A stretch of 64,000 bases of DNA from an uncultured Methylopila sp. (GCA_902168115.1 CABHPB010000073.1:1-64000), one strand, 5' to 3'. Counted from the stretch's first letter, positions 46,823 to 55,264 are shown. A program made the numbers and translations. Notes: generated by a model from the sequence alone, not told the origin.

Positions 46823-48613
46823 TTAGCCCGCGTGCTGCGCCAGGAGCTTTGCGGTCAGCATGTCGAGATGGGCGTTGAGCAACGGGCCGAGCGGCGAGCG
46901 GCCGACGGGCGTGCGGGAGACGCGCTGGAAGTAGGAGAAGTCGGGGTTCGAGTTGCCCTCGAGGATCACCGGCCCCGCTTCCGTCCAGCCGATGTCCCAG
47001 CCGACCAGCGTGCGCGCGGAGAAGGCGCGGTGCCCGGCGAGCGCCGCCTCGGCGATCTCCGGCCAACCCTCGAGCACGCGGCCCGTCACGCGCTCGCCGG
47101 TCATCGGGTGATCCTCGAACCAGAGCGTGCAGGTCTCGGGCGCATCGCCCGTCATGAGCCCGAAGACGCCCGTCTCGACGTCGATGGCGCAGCCCCAGTC
47201 GGCGTCGGCGGTCTTCGTCCAGTTTGGCTCGAACCGGCGCAGCAGCCGCAGCACGCCGTGAGTGACATGCGGTTCGCCGCGCAGGTCCATACAGGTCATG
47301 ACGCGGAACACGATCAGCGCCCGGTCGGCGAGCGAGGCGATCGCCGGATGGTTCTTCAGCTTGGGCTGGACAATCAGCCGCCGCCCTTCGGAAAGCGCCT
47401 GCAGGTCGCGGAGAAGCGCGTCGAGAGAGACCGTCGCCCCTTGGTCGTCGCGATAGAGGCGCGGGCCGATCCGCTCGAAGTTGCGGGTGAGGCGCCCTCC
47501 CCGTCCCTTGCGCTCCTTGACGAACAGGTCGCGGTCGAACGCCTCGCGCAAGGCGAGCCACGTCACGGCGCCGCCCTCCACGGTGGCGAGGATGGGCGCC
47601 GACGGGACGCCGTTCGCCTCGCAGGCGCGCCAGAACGCCAGCTTATCGTTCATGTCGCGCGGGCCCGGCCGGTGGGCGCGCAGGTCCTGCAGCGCCTTGT
47701 TGAGACCGTTCTTGGTCTCGACCCGCGTCATCGTCCCGGCGACAAGGTCTTTGTCCCGATAGAGGTCGTGGACGTAGTAGCTCTTGCCGTCGATCCCGTG
47801 GACGTAGCCGACCCTCATCAGGTCGACGAACTGCAAGAGCGCGCCGCGTCCCGTCGCGCGCCGCACGCCCGCCGCCGCGCGCGGCAGGTAGTAGAGCGCG
47901 ATGGCGAGCGTCAGCAGGTGCCGGAAGCCCGGCAGCGCGAGGACCGGGAACGGGGTGGGGTATCGGCGGCGGGTCTCGAGGCCGAAGTCGTAGAACAGGG
48001 CGCGCGCGCGCCGGCCGATCTCGTAGGGCTCGAAGGCGTAAGCCTTCATCGGCGCAGCCCTTGCGAGGACGAGGCTTGCGAGGAACATCAGGCTCGCCGC
48101 CAGTTCGGCGACGTCCTCGACCTTGCCGAGCCCGTGGTGGCCCTCCCCGGCGCCGGACAGGCCGAGCGCGAGGTTGAGGCTGGCGGCGGCGACCGCGACG
48201 CCGGCGGCGCTGCGCATCGCGACCATCACGAAGCGGCGCATGGCGAAGGCGCGCCCGCAGGCGAGCAGCAGAGCGGCCGCCGCGACCCAGAGCGCCGCAG
48301 ACAGGCCCGTCTCGAACAGCCGCGGGGCCGCCGAGATCAGCAGCGGCTCCAGATGGTCCTCGACGAGGATCAGCAGGCAGGCCAGCGCGCCGAAGGTCCA
48401 GGCGCGGCGCAGGCCCTCCGAGCGATGGTTCGCGACCAGCTGGACGAGCGCCCAGCTCATCCCGAGCGTCGCCACGAAGGCGTTGCCGACCTCGACGCTG
48501 GAGTGCCGGATCGGCGCGACCCGGCCCGCGAGGATCGCGAGCGGGATCGCAAGGCCGCAGGCGAGGACGAACGGCCCGACCTGGGCGAGACGACTGGGAC
48601 GTGCCGCGATCAT
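46823..48613 (-). CDS. Membrane-anchored ATP-grasp protein (sugar-transfer-associated type)
   Basis: A 596-residue protein. Residues 1-200 contain about six membrane spans. A linker leads to a C-terminal ATP-grasp domain (from about residue 255: FVDLMRVGYVHGIDGKSYYV) similar to the sugar-transfer-associated ATP-grasp family (PF14397). Key parts are RDLFVKERKGRGGRLTRNFE (nucleotide-binding Lys), GRRLIVQPKLKNHPAI, RVMTCMDLRGEPHV, and TLVGWDIGWTEAGPVILEGN followed by SNPDFSYFQ (metal-binding Glu and Asn). It would ligate a carboxylate to an amine or similar using ATP at the inner membrane. Its start overlaps the dioxygenase stop by 4 bases, so the two act together. Confidence 0.88.
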   Translation of the reverse strand: MIAARPSRLAQVGPFVLACGLAIPLAILAGRVAPIRHSSVEVGNAFVATLGMSWALVQLVANHRSEGLRRAWTFGALACLLILVEDHLEPLLISAAPRLFETGLSAALWVAAAALLLACGRAFAMRRFVMVAMRSAAGVAVAAASLNLALGLSGAGEGHHGLGKVEDVAELAASLMFLASLVLARAAPMKAYAFEPYEIGRRARALFYDFGLETRRRYPTPFPVLALPGFRHLLTLAIALYYLPRAAAGVRRATGRGALLQFVDLMRVGYVHGIDGKSYYVHDLYRDKDLVAGTMTRVETKNGLNKALQDLRAHRPGPRDMNDKLAFWRACEANGVPSAPILATVEGGAVTWLALREAFDRDLFVKERKGRGGRLTRNFERIGPRLYRDDQGATVSLDALLRDLQALSEGRRLIVQPKLKNHPAIASLADRALIVFRVMTCMDLRGEPHVTHGVLRLLRRFEPNWTKTADADWGCAIDVETGVFGLMTGDAPETCTLWFEDHPMTGERVTGRVLEGWPEIAEAALAGHRAFSARTLVGWDIGWTEAGPVILEGNSNPDFSYFQRVSRTPVGRSPLGPLLNAHLDMLTAKLLAQHAG

Positions 48614-49452
48614 CCGACCAGCGCCCCGATCGAGGCCAAGCCGAACATCTGCGAGCTCTCGATCGTCGCCTGCCGGATGTCCGGATAGGAGCCGTCGCCG
48701 CTCGGCAGCCAGGCGCGCGGCGGCTTCATGACGTCGGCGTTGACGAAGAACATCAGCGAGGCGCGGCGGGGCAGCCCCGGGACCTTGCGGACCCGGTGGA
48801 CCAGCGGCGCCATCTCGCAGCCGGTCATCAGCGAAAGGATTCCGCCCGGCATGACGAGGATCTCGTCGGGGGCCAGCCGCGCCGGCTCGAAGCGCCCGTC
48901 GACCTCGAACTCCAGACCCGGCTGGCGCGAGGTCACGAAGGTCAGCAGGTGGCCGTCCTCATGCGCGTCCTGCAGCAGTTCGCGCTCCTCGCGGCCCGGC
49001 CGATAATAGTTCAGCTGGAGATAGGAGAAGTCGGCCGAGGCGATGCGGTCGCCCTCCGGCGCGAAATGACGGCGAAGGTCGTCGAGGATCGCGTCGGCGA
49101 GCTCGGCGTAGATCGGGGCGACCGTGGCGAGCGCCCGGCGCAGCGGATTGGTCTGCGCCCAGTCGGCGACCTCCGGCCGCGCCATGTTGCGCAGGACGAG
49201 CGAGAAGGTCTCGTTGAGGTCCGGCCGGTCGGCGGATCCGGAGAACTCCGCGCCATAGCCGCGATAGCCCTCGAGGATCTCGGGCCGGGCGTAGCGGGTC
49301 TTGTCCGCAAGGCCACGGGCGAAGAAGGCGTCCGCCCCGCCGAACGCCTCGTCCAGCGCCAGCTTCAGGAGCGGGCCGGTGCGGATCACCGCGTAGCCCG
49401 AATGCAGCAGCGTGCTGGCCGCGCTGCGGACCTGATTTGCGAAATCCTTCAC
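48610..49452 (-). CDS. Fe(II)/2-oxoglutarate-dependent oxygenase (isopenicillin-N-synthase-like)
   Basis: A 280-residue protein. The facial triad is visible as His164-x-Asp166 in LLQDAHEDGHLLTFV and His219 in PLVHRVRKVPG, with the 2-oxoglutarate-binding Arg230 and Ser232 in PRRASLMFFVN. LNYYRPG and EILVMPGGILSLMTG are typical of the IPNS-like group. It hydroxylates or otherwise oxidises an unknown small molecule or peptide. The start is GTG at 49452, overlapping the stop of a 54-residue membrane peptide (GTGA), and the stop overlaps the ATP-grasp start (ATGA). This tight coupling suggests a three-protein pathway. Confidence 0.88.
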   Translation of the reverse strand: MKDFANQVRSAASTLLHSGYAVIRTGPLLKLALDEAFGGADAFFARGLADKTRYARPEILEGYRGYGAEFSGSADRPDLNETFSLVLRNMARPEVADWAQTNPLRRALATVAPIYAELADAILDDLRRHFAPEGDRIASADFSYLQLNYYRPGREERELLQDAHEDGHLLTFVTSRQPGLEFEVDGRFEPARLAPDEILVMPGGILSLMTGCEMAPLVHRVRKVPGLPRRASLMFFVNADVMKPPRAWLPSGDGSYPDIRQATIESSQMFGLASIGALVG

Positions 49453-49613
49453 TGACCGATCCTCGAATGCTCGAACGGGTTTTGGAGGTCGCGGGCGGTC
49501 CCGCGGCTTGCCGAGGAGAGGCCGTGGCCGACGAGCGCTCCGAGAACGGCGGCCAGCGCGAGCCCGCAGATCACGGCGCACAGGCCACGGACCCACGCAG
49601 GCTTCACGCTCAT
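49449..49613 (-). CDS. 54-residue single-span membrane protein
   Basis: A short reading frame starting at ATG 49613 (MSVKPAWVRGL) with a single hydrophobic span at about residues 9-32 (LCAVICGLALAAVLGALVGH), followed by a polar tail ending NPFEHSRIGQ. Its TGA overlaps the GTG start of the oxygenase gene by 4 bases, which strongly supports translation. It is the first gene of the oxygenase/ATP-grasp unit. I recognise no family. It may anchor the oxygenase to the membrane near the ATP-grasp enzyme, or may be a substrate peptide; both are inference. Confidence 0.62.
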   Translation of the reverse strand: MSVKPAWVRGLCAVICGLALAAVLGALVGHGLSSASRGTARDLQNPFEHSRIGQ

Positions 49614-49670
49614 GTCTCGATGCATTCCGGGCCGCGTCCACGCTTCGACGCCGCGGACGGTGTCCCCCGC

Positions 49671-49733
49671 GAATTAGGTCTGAATTAGAAGCGGAGACGC
49701 GCGCGCCGCAGCGCCCTAAGCGACAGCTAATTC
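49671..49733. promoter_or_regulatory. Three GAATTAG boxes in a divergent promoter region
   Basis: GAATTAG occurs at 49671-49677 and 49682-49688, start points 11 bases apart (one helical turn), and inverted as CTAATTC at 49727-49733. Direct repeats with 11-base spacing are the usual binding form of OmpR/PhoB-type response regulators, and such a gene starts at 49800. They lie between the divergent oxygenase operon and the regulator gene, so could control both. Confidence 0.6.
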
Positions 49734-49799
49734 TTGACTGGCGAGGAAGACGGGCGCTCGTCTCACGCCGGGCGATCCTCCGGCCCTCTCGGGAAAGCG

Positions 49800-50474
49800 A
49801 TGCGCGCGCTGCTGATCGAAGACGACCCGATGATCGGACCGAGCCTGAAGCGCGGGCTCGGCGACGCGGGCGTCACGGTGGACTGGGCCGAGGACGGCGC
49901 GTCCGGCCTGGCCGCGCTCGACACCGCGAGCTACGCGGTGATCCTGCTCGACCTCGGCCTGCCCGACGGCGACGGCCTGCAGCTGCTCGATCGGTTGCGC
50001 CGCCGGCAGGACGGGACCCCGATCGTGATCCTGACCGCGCGCGACGACGTCGAGAGCCGGGTCGACGGCCTCGACCGCGGCGCCGACGACTTTCTGGTCA
50101 AGCCCTTCGATCTCGACGAGCTGAAGGCGCGGATCCGCGCCGCCGTGCGCCGCAGCGGCGGGCGCGCCTCGGCGCTCGTCGAATGCGGCGAGCTCACGCT
50201 CGATCCGGCGACCCGGGAGGTGGCCTATCGCGGCGCGCGACACGCGCTCTCGGCGCGCGAGTTCGCGCTGATCCAGGTTCTCGCCGAGCGGCCGGGCGCG
50301 ATCCTGTCCCGCTCCCAGATCGAGGACCGGATCTACGGCTGGGGCGAGGAGGTCGAGAGCAACGCGGTCGACGTCCTGATCCACTACGTCCGGCGCAAGT
50401 TCGACAAGGACATCGTCCGCAACGTGCGCGGCGTCGGCTGGGTGATCCCGAAATCGCCGGCGCGGACGGAGTGA
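49800..50474 (+). CDS. OmpR-family response regulator
   Basis: A 224-residue two-component regulator. The receiver domain (residues 1-115) has the acidic pocket IEDDP, phosphorylation site Asp51 in AVILLDLGLPDGDGL, and the conserved Lys in DDFLVKPFDLDELK. The C-terminal winged helix (residues 130-220) reads SAREFALIQVLAERPGAILS then RSQIEDRIYGWGEEVESNAV, close to QseB/TctD types. ATG 49800 follows GGGAAAG. Its stop overlaps an ATG (TGATG at 50472-50476) that would normally begin the sensor kinase, but a nucleotidyltransferase gene now intervenes. Confidence 0.93.
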   Translation: MRALLIEDDPMIGPSLKRGLGDAGVTVDWAEDGASGLAALDTASYAVILLDLGLPDGDGLQLLDRLRRRQDGTPIVILTARDDVESRVDGLDRGADDFLVKPFDLDELKARIRAAVRRSGGRASALVECGELTLDPATREVAYRGARHALSAREFALIQVLAERPGAILSRSQIEDRIYGWGEEVESNAVDVLIHYVRRKFDKDIVRNVRGVGWVIPKSPARTE

Positions 50475-50525
50475 TGCGGGCGCCCATCTCGCTGGCCTCA
50501 CGATTTCCGTCTCAGTCGACGATGT

Positions 50526-50567
50526 GTTACCCCAATCTGGATCGATTTTGTTCTCTGTTGGGGTAAC
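50526..50567. promoter_or_regulatory. Inverted repeat just upstream of the nucleotidyltransferase gene
   Basis: GTTACCCCAA (50526-50535) and its exact reverse complement TTGGGGTAAC (50558-50567) flank a 22-base AT-richer spacer. The right arm ends 3 bases before the TTG start at 50571. It could be an operator, a translation-control hairpin or the edge of an inserted element. Confidence 0.6.
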
Positions 50568-50570
50568 CGC

Positions 50571-51599
50571 TTGTCTTTCAGTCATTTACGGATAGATCAA
50601 TCGCGCCAAACCGCCGATCTGGAACAGGTTTTCGGTGTCCTGCGCGAGGCCCGGGACCGGCTGGGTCACTATCGTGGCACGATGCGCTGGAAGACGATCA
50701 AGGACCGCAGCTACCTCTATCGCCGGGTCGGCGCGAAGGACTCTTCCCTTGGGCTCCGCTCGCCGGAGACGGAGACCGCCAAGACGGCCTTCGACGAAGG
50801 CAAGGCGCGGGCGCAGGCGCTCCACGACAGCGCCAAACGGCGGATCGAGGAGATGGCGCCGGTCAATCGCGCCTTGGGTCTTGCGCGCGTGCCCCACATC
50901 GCGGCCCGGATCATCCGCAAGCTCGACGAACAGAGACTGCTCGGCGGCGCCGTGACGATCGTCGGGACAAACTCGCTCTACTGCTACGAGGCGATGGCTG
51001 GCGGCCATTTCGCGACAGAGCTCGCCTCGACGGAGGACATCGACCTCCTGCTCGACTCGCGCGCCCGGCTGCAGATCGTTTCAGACTCGCTTTCGACGTC
51101 GGGCCTCGCCGGCCTTCTGCAGTCGGTCGACGGCTCCTTCCAGAAACTGTCCGGCGGCTTCCGGATGGTGAACCGCGACAACTACCTCGTCGACCTCATC
51201 GCTCCGACCCCCAAGGACTTCGCGCGTTCGAAGCCCCAGAGCCTGACAAGCGCCGAAGACGATCTCGTCGCCGCCGAAATTCGGGGTCTCCAATGGCTTG
51301 TGAATGGTCCGAAGGTCCGGGCCATGGCCATCGACATGCGCGGACTTCCCGTCTCGCTGACCTGCGTCGATCCGCGCTTCTACGCCATCCACAAGCTCTG
51401 GCTGTCGGGTCTGGAGGATCGCGAGCCCGTCAGACGTCGCCGCGACCGTGCCCAGGCGAAGGCGGTCGCCGATCTCGTAGCCGAACACCTGCCGGCGCTC
51501 CGGTTCGACGACGCCGCGCTCCAGTCGCTGCCGCAGGCGCTGCGCGGACGCGCCGCCGAACTCGCGGCGAGCGCTCCGAAAGACACGACCGGATGGTGA
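50571..51599 (+). CDS. GSU2403-type nucleotidyltransferase-fold protein
   Basis: A 342-residue protein. A basic helical N-terminal part (residues 1-120, with TMRWKTIKDRSYLYRR) leads into a nucleotidyltransferase fold: VTIVGTNSLYCYEAMAGGHF (GTNSLY at 132-137) and STEDIDLLLDSRARL with metal-binding Asp156 and Asp158. The end (FYAIHKLWLSGLEDREPVRR) is also conserved in the GSU2403 group as I remember it. The start seems to be TTG at 50571. The gene separates a response regulator from its kinase, and its stop overlaps a possible kinase start. Function unknown; related folds include toxins of TA systems. Confidence 0.78.
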   Translation: MSFSHLRIDQSRQTADLEQVFGVLREARDRLGHYRGTMRWKTIKDRSYLYRRVGAKDSSLGLRSPETETAKTAFDEGKARAQALHDSAKRRIEEMAPVNRALGLARVPHIAARIIRKLDEQRLLGGAVTIVGTNSLYCYEAMAGGHFATELASTEDIDLLLDSRARLQIVSDSLSTSGLAGLLQSVDGSFQKLSGGFRMVNRDNYLVDLIAPTPKDFARSKPQSLTSAEDDLVAAEIRGLQWLVNGPKVRAMAIDMRGLPVSLTCVDPRFYAIHKLWLSGLEDREPVRRRRDRAQAKAVADLVAEHLPALRFDDAALQSLPQALRGRAAELAASAPKDTTGW

Positions 51600-51637
51600 G
51601 TCCGCTGTCGCGGCGCGCGCCGCATCGTCTCGGCTCG

Positions 51638-52942
51638 ATGCGTTCGCTTCGCGCGAGGATCGCGGTCGCGCTGTTCCTGCTGCTCGGCGCGGTCGGCGTC
51701 GCCTCCGTCGTCGGCGCCTATTTCGTCGTCGAGAGCGAACCCGACGAGCTGCTCGACGACCAGCTGCGCCAGATTGCGATGAACGTCGGCGACCGCGAGC
51801 GCGACCTGCCGCCGCCCGACCCGCCGATCGAGGCCGAGGACGCGATTCTCATCGTCATCCGCGACGCCTCCGGCGCGATCATCCGGCGCTCCGACGACAC
51901 GGTCGATCTGCCGCCCGCGACGGCAACGGGCTTCAGCGATCCGGTGGTGAAGGGCGAGCAGTGGCGCTCCTACGCCATCGTCACGGGGGACCGTCTCATC
52001 CAGGCCGCCCAGCGTCAGGAGACGCGCGACGAGCTCGCCGCCGAAGCCGCGCTGCAGGCGGTCGCGCCGATCGCGGTGCTGATCCCGCTGTCGTGGATCG
52101 TGCTGGGCGTGGTGATCACCCGCCTGTTCCGGCCGCTCGACCGGCTGACGGAGGAGCTGCGGGCGACGCCCGCCGAGCGCGCCCGGCCGCTCTCGACCGA
52201 AGACCTGCCAAGCGAGGTCGCGCCGCTGGTCGCGGAAGTGAACGCGCTGCTGAAGCGCCAGAACGATCTGCTGGAAATGCGAAAGCGTTTCGTCTCCGAC
52301 GCCGCCCACCAGTTCCGCACCCCGCTGACCGCCCTCCAGCTGCAGATCGGAAATCTTGCGCGCGCGCCCGGGGCCGGCGGCGTGACGGCGGAGATCGCGG
52401 AAATCCGGCGCGGGGTCGCCCGGATGGCGCGTCTCACCACGCAGCTGCTCGATCTCGCCCGCGCCGAGGCGCCCGACGACGCGGAGGCGACTCCGGGCGC
52501 CGAGCTCGGCCCGATGCTGAGGCAGACGATCGAGACCCTGTTGCCGCTCGCCGAGCAGCGCGGGATAGATCTCGGCGTGACGGCGCAGGTCGAGGCGCGC
52601 GTCGCCTGCCGCGAGCAGGACCTCGCCGCGACGCTGATGAACCTCGTCGACAACGCCGTTCGCTACACCCCGGGCGGCGGCCGCGTCGACGTCTCCAGCG
52701 AACGGCTCGGCGACGTCGTCCGCGTCGTGGTGCGCGACACCGGCCCGGGCGTCGACCCGTCCGAGCTCGACCGCATGTTCGACCGCTTCGCGCGCGGCGC
52801 GCGCTCGCCTTCGGGCGGCGCGGGGCTGGGCCTCGCCATCGTCAAGGCGGCCGCGGAACGCTCCGCGATGACGGTGCGTCTCGAGAACGCCGCCGACCCG
52901 CCGGGCCTCATCGCCACGGTCGACCTACCGGCGACCGGCTGA
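51638..52942 (+). CDS. Sensor histidine kinase (QseC/TctE-like)
   Basis: A 434-residue membrane kinase. One span at residues 8-30, a periplasmic 2CSK-type sensor region to about residue 140, a second span (AVAPIAVLIPLSWIVLGVVI), HAMP-like linker, then the H box FVSDAAHQFRTPLTALQLQI with His224. The ATPase domain has NLVDNAVRYTPGGG, VVRDTGPGVD and GGAGLGLAIVKAAA. Start MRSLRAR at 51638 is preferred; ATG 51593, which overlaps the nucleotidyltransferase stop, would add 15 residues. It presumably phosphorylates the response regulator encoded 1.1 kb upstream. Confidence 0.9.
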   Translation: MRSLRARIAVALFLLLGAVGVASVVGAYFVVESEPDELLDDQLRQIAMNVGDRERDLPPPDPPIEAEDAILIVIRDASGAIIRRSDDTVDLPPATATGFSDPVVKGEQWRSYAIVTGDRLIQAAQRQETRDELAAEAALQAVAPIAVLIPLSWIVLGVVITRLFRPLDRLTEELRATPAERARPLSTEDLPSEVAPLVAEVNALLKRQNDLLEMRKRFVSDAAHQFRTPLTALQLQIGNLARAPGAGGVTAEIAEIRRGVARMARLTTQLLDLARAEAPDDAEATPGAELGPMLRQTIETLLPLAEQRGIDLGVTAQVEARVACREQDLAATLMNLVDNAVRYTPGGGRVDVSSERLGDVVRVVVRDTGPGVDPSELDRMFDRFARGARSPSGGAGLGLAIVKAAAERSAMTVRLENAADPPGLIATVDLPATG

Positions 52943-53016
52943 GCGGGGGGGTTGCGCTCCGGCGCGCGCGTCGGCCTGATCGCGGCCCGCTGCGCCGAGT
53001 CGCCCGAGGTCCGCAG

Positions 53017-54180
53017 ATGCCCGGAAAGCCCGTCACGATCGACCCTCGCGCCGCCCGCGCGGCGTGGCTGCGGGCGCAGCGGCTCGACGAGGCGGCGCCC
53101 TTCGGCGAAGGGGCCGAAGCGGTGCGCCGCGCCGTCGACCATCTTGGCTATGTGCAGATCGACACCATCAACGTCGTTGAGCGCAGCCACCACCACATCC
53201 TGTTCAACCGGATGCCGGCCTATCGCCGGGAAGACCTCGAACAGGCGCAGTCGGACGACCGCTCCGTCTTCGAATACTGGACGCACGCCCTCGCCTATGT
53301 GCCCGCCACGGATTTTCGCGTCTTCGCCCGCGGCATGGCGGCGGCGCGCGCCGATCCGAGCCGCCTGTTCGCCGCCGAGACCGAGCCGGGGGCCTATGCG
53401 AAGCTGATCAATCGCATCCGGCGCGACGGGCCGGTGACCATGCGCGACTTCGACGATGAGGAGAGGGTCGAGAAGACCCATCCATGGGGCAGCAGGAAAC
53501 CCTCCAGGGCGGCGCTGCGCTACGGCTTCTTCGTAGGCGACCTCGTGATCAGCCGCCGCGACGGCATGCTGAAGACATACGATCTCGCGAGCCGTCATTT
53601 CGGCTGGAAGCGGCGTCCGGCGCCTGCCGGCGACGCCGACCACGCCGCCTATCTGCTCGCCCGCGCCATGCGCTCGCAGGCGATCTTCAGCCTGGAGTCG
53701 GCGAGCCGCGGCGACGCCGCTGCAAAGTCCGCCCTCGCCGAACTGATCGACAAGGCTGTCAGGCGGAGGCGCCTCGTTCCGGTCGCGCTCGCGGGGCTCG
53801 AGCGGAAGCGGCTCTGGGCGACGCCGGAGGCGCTCGATGACTCGGCGGTGGAAACCGGGGCCCGGGTGCACATCCTGTCGCCCTTCGATCCGCTGGTGAT
53901 CCAGCGCAAGCGGACCGAGGCCTTTTTCGGCTACGCCCACCGCTTCGAGGCCTATCTGCCGGAGGCGCAGCGCCGGCTCGGCTATTTCGCGCTGCCCGTG
54001 CTGGTCGGCGACCGCTTCGTCGCCGCGCTCGACCTCAAGGCCGATCGTCAGGCGGGCCGGCTCGTGATCCGGAACTGGACGTGGATCGCCGAGGAGAGCC
54101 CCGAGCTGACGCGCCTGATCGAGCAGGAGCTGGATCGTTTCTCGCGGTTCCAGCTCGCCGGCGCCGACCCGGCGGTCTGA
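53017..54180 (+). CDS. YcaQ/AlkX-like winged-helix DNA glycosylase family protein
   Basis: A 387-residue protein of the HTH_42 family. The hallmark catalytic region is LGYVQIDTINVVERSHHHIL at about residues 45-64 (QxD motif), followed by FNRMPAYRREDLEQ and VFEYWTHALAYVPATDF. The winged-helix parts are RRDGPVTMRDFDDEE and DLVISRRDGMLKTYDLASRH. LSPFDPLVIQRKRTEAFFGY is also conserved. YcaQ (AlkX) unhooks DNA interstrand cross-links made by alkylating agents. It follows the kinase after 74 bases; ATG 53017 gives the normal family length. Confidence 0.9.
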   Translation: MPGKPVTIDPRAARAAWLRAQRLDEAAPFGEGAEAVRRAVDHLGYVQIDTINVVERSHHHILFNRMPAYRREDLEQAQSDDRSVFEYWTHALAYVPATDFRVFARGMAAARADPSRLFAAETEPGAYAKLINRIRRDGPVTMRDFDDEERVEKTHPWGSRKPSRAALRYGFFVGDLVISRRDGMLKTYDLASRHFGWKRRPAPAGDADHAAYLLARAMRSQAIFSLESASRGDAAAKSALAELIDKAVRRRRLVPVALAGLERKRLWATPEALDDSAVETGARVHILSPFDPLVIQRKRTEAFFGYAHRFEAYLPEAQRRLGYFALPVLVGDRFVAALDLKADRQAGRLVIRNWTWIAEESPELTRLIEQELDRFSRFQLAGADPAV

Positions 54181-54292
54181 GTCCGACGACCCCGCTTCCA
54201 GGGGCTTAGCCAAAACTGCCCATTCCGTAGTTTTACGCATGCGCGAGGCGACAAATCCTGCGCAATGTGCGGCTCCGCTGTCGGAGGCGTCG

Positions 54293-55015
54293 ATGCGTAA
54301 CTACCTGACTTTTCCTGTAGTTTTCGCCCTCATGCTCGGCGTGGTCTCTGCGGCCCGGTCGGCCGAGACGAGCCCGCCGAACGACATGGTCTTCACGCCC
54401 GTCGCGCCCTGCCGGGCCTTCGGAGGCCAGCCGGTCGTCCCGTCGCAGATCCGGGACTTCGCGATCGCCGGGGCCGTCGACATGACTGGCCAGGGCGGTG
54501 CGGCCGCCGGCTGCGGCGTTCCGGCCTCGGCGAAGGCGGTGTCGCTTAATCTGTCGGCCGGCGCGTCTTCGCTGGCGGGCTATTTGACGGCCTACGCCGC
54601 GGGCGGGCGCCGCCCGAACATGGCCTCGCTCAGCTACAAGACGAACGCCGCCACCACGGGCGTGATCGTCCAGCTGGGAGACGGCGGCGGGATTTCGGTG
54701 TTCGCGAGCTCGCCGACGCGCGTCGGCGGAGCCGTGACGGGCTATTTCGAGCCGCAGCTGTGGGGCTCGTTCGCGGCCAACGGCACGCTGGTCGCCTCGA
54801 CCGGTCGCGTCACGTCGGCGGTCAGGGCGGACACCGGCTACTACAGGATCGTCTTCGACAGGTCGGTCGCGGCCTGCGCCGCCACCGCGTCGTCGGGGGC
54901 GACCTCGCCGAAGATCGTCGGCGTCAGCACGCTCGGCGACGCGGTCTATGTCTCCATCGTCGACCCGACGGGCAAGTACACCGACTATCCGTTCAGCCTG
55001 ACGGTGAAGTGCTGA
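54293..55015 (+). CDS. Secreted protein of unknown function with a PVAPCR-type domain
   Basis: A 240-residue exported protein. The signal peptide is residues 1-24 (YLTFPVVFALMLGVVSAARS, then AE). The mature part opens MVFTPVAPCRAFGGQPVVPS, which resembles the beta-sandwich domain that in other bacteria starts F-x-P-x-x-P-C-R-x-x-D-T-R; the DTR part is missing here. Four cysteines (PCRAF, GCGVP, AACAAT, VKC) could pair. ATG 54293 is supported by CGGAGG 7 bases upstream. No neighbour hints at a role. Confidence 0.72.
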   Translation: MRNYLTFPVVFALMLGVVSAARSAETSPPNDMVFTPVAPCRAFGGQPVVPSQIRDFAIAGAVDMTGQGGAAAGCGVPASAKAVSLNLSAGASSLAGYLTAYAAGGRRPNMASLSYKTNAATTGVIVQLGDGGGISVFASSPTRVGGAVTGYFEPQLWGSFAANGTLVASTGRVTSAVRADTGYYRIVFDRSVAACAATASSGATSPKIVGVSTLGDAVYVSIVDPTGKYTDYPFSLTVKC

Positions 55016-55030
55016 CCCGACCGGCGACGC

Positions 55031-55264
55031 TCAGCCCGTGTCCTCGGCCTCGAGCACGAGGATGAGCATGGCGAGGCCGGCCAGCGCGACCCCCGCGAGC
55101 GCCATGCCGAAGCCGATCTGGAACGCGAGGTCAGCCTCCGCCAGCGGGACGTCGTGCTTGCGGTTCGGCATCAGCGCGAAGCTCGGCACGATCAGGACGG
55201 CCGCGAGGGGGAACGCCCCGTAGCACAGCCTCCGCACCACTGTACGCGTATGCGATGCGTCCAT
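55031..55264 (-). CDS. Small two-span membrane protein
   Basis: A 77-residue protein with spans at about residues 14-31 (YGAFPLAAVLIVPSFALM) and 49-70 (GFGMALAGVALAGLAMLILV), a short polar loop between them, and an acidic end (LEAEDTG). ATG 55264 has GGAGAA 6 bases upstream. No family recognised. It is divergent from the TetR gene and shares the 202-base region that holds the TetR-type operator, so it might be part of that regulon. Confidence 0.62.
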   Translation of the reverse strand: MDASHTRTVVRRLCYGAFPLAAVLIVPSFALMPNRKHDVPLAEADLAFQIGFGMALAGVALAGLAMLILVLEAEDTG

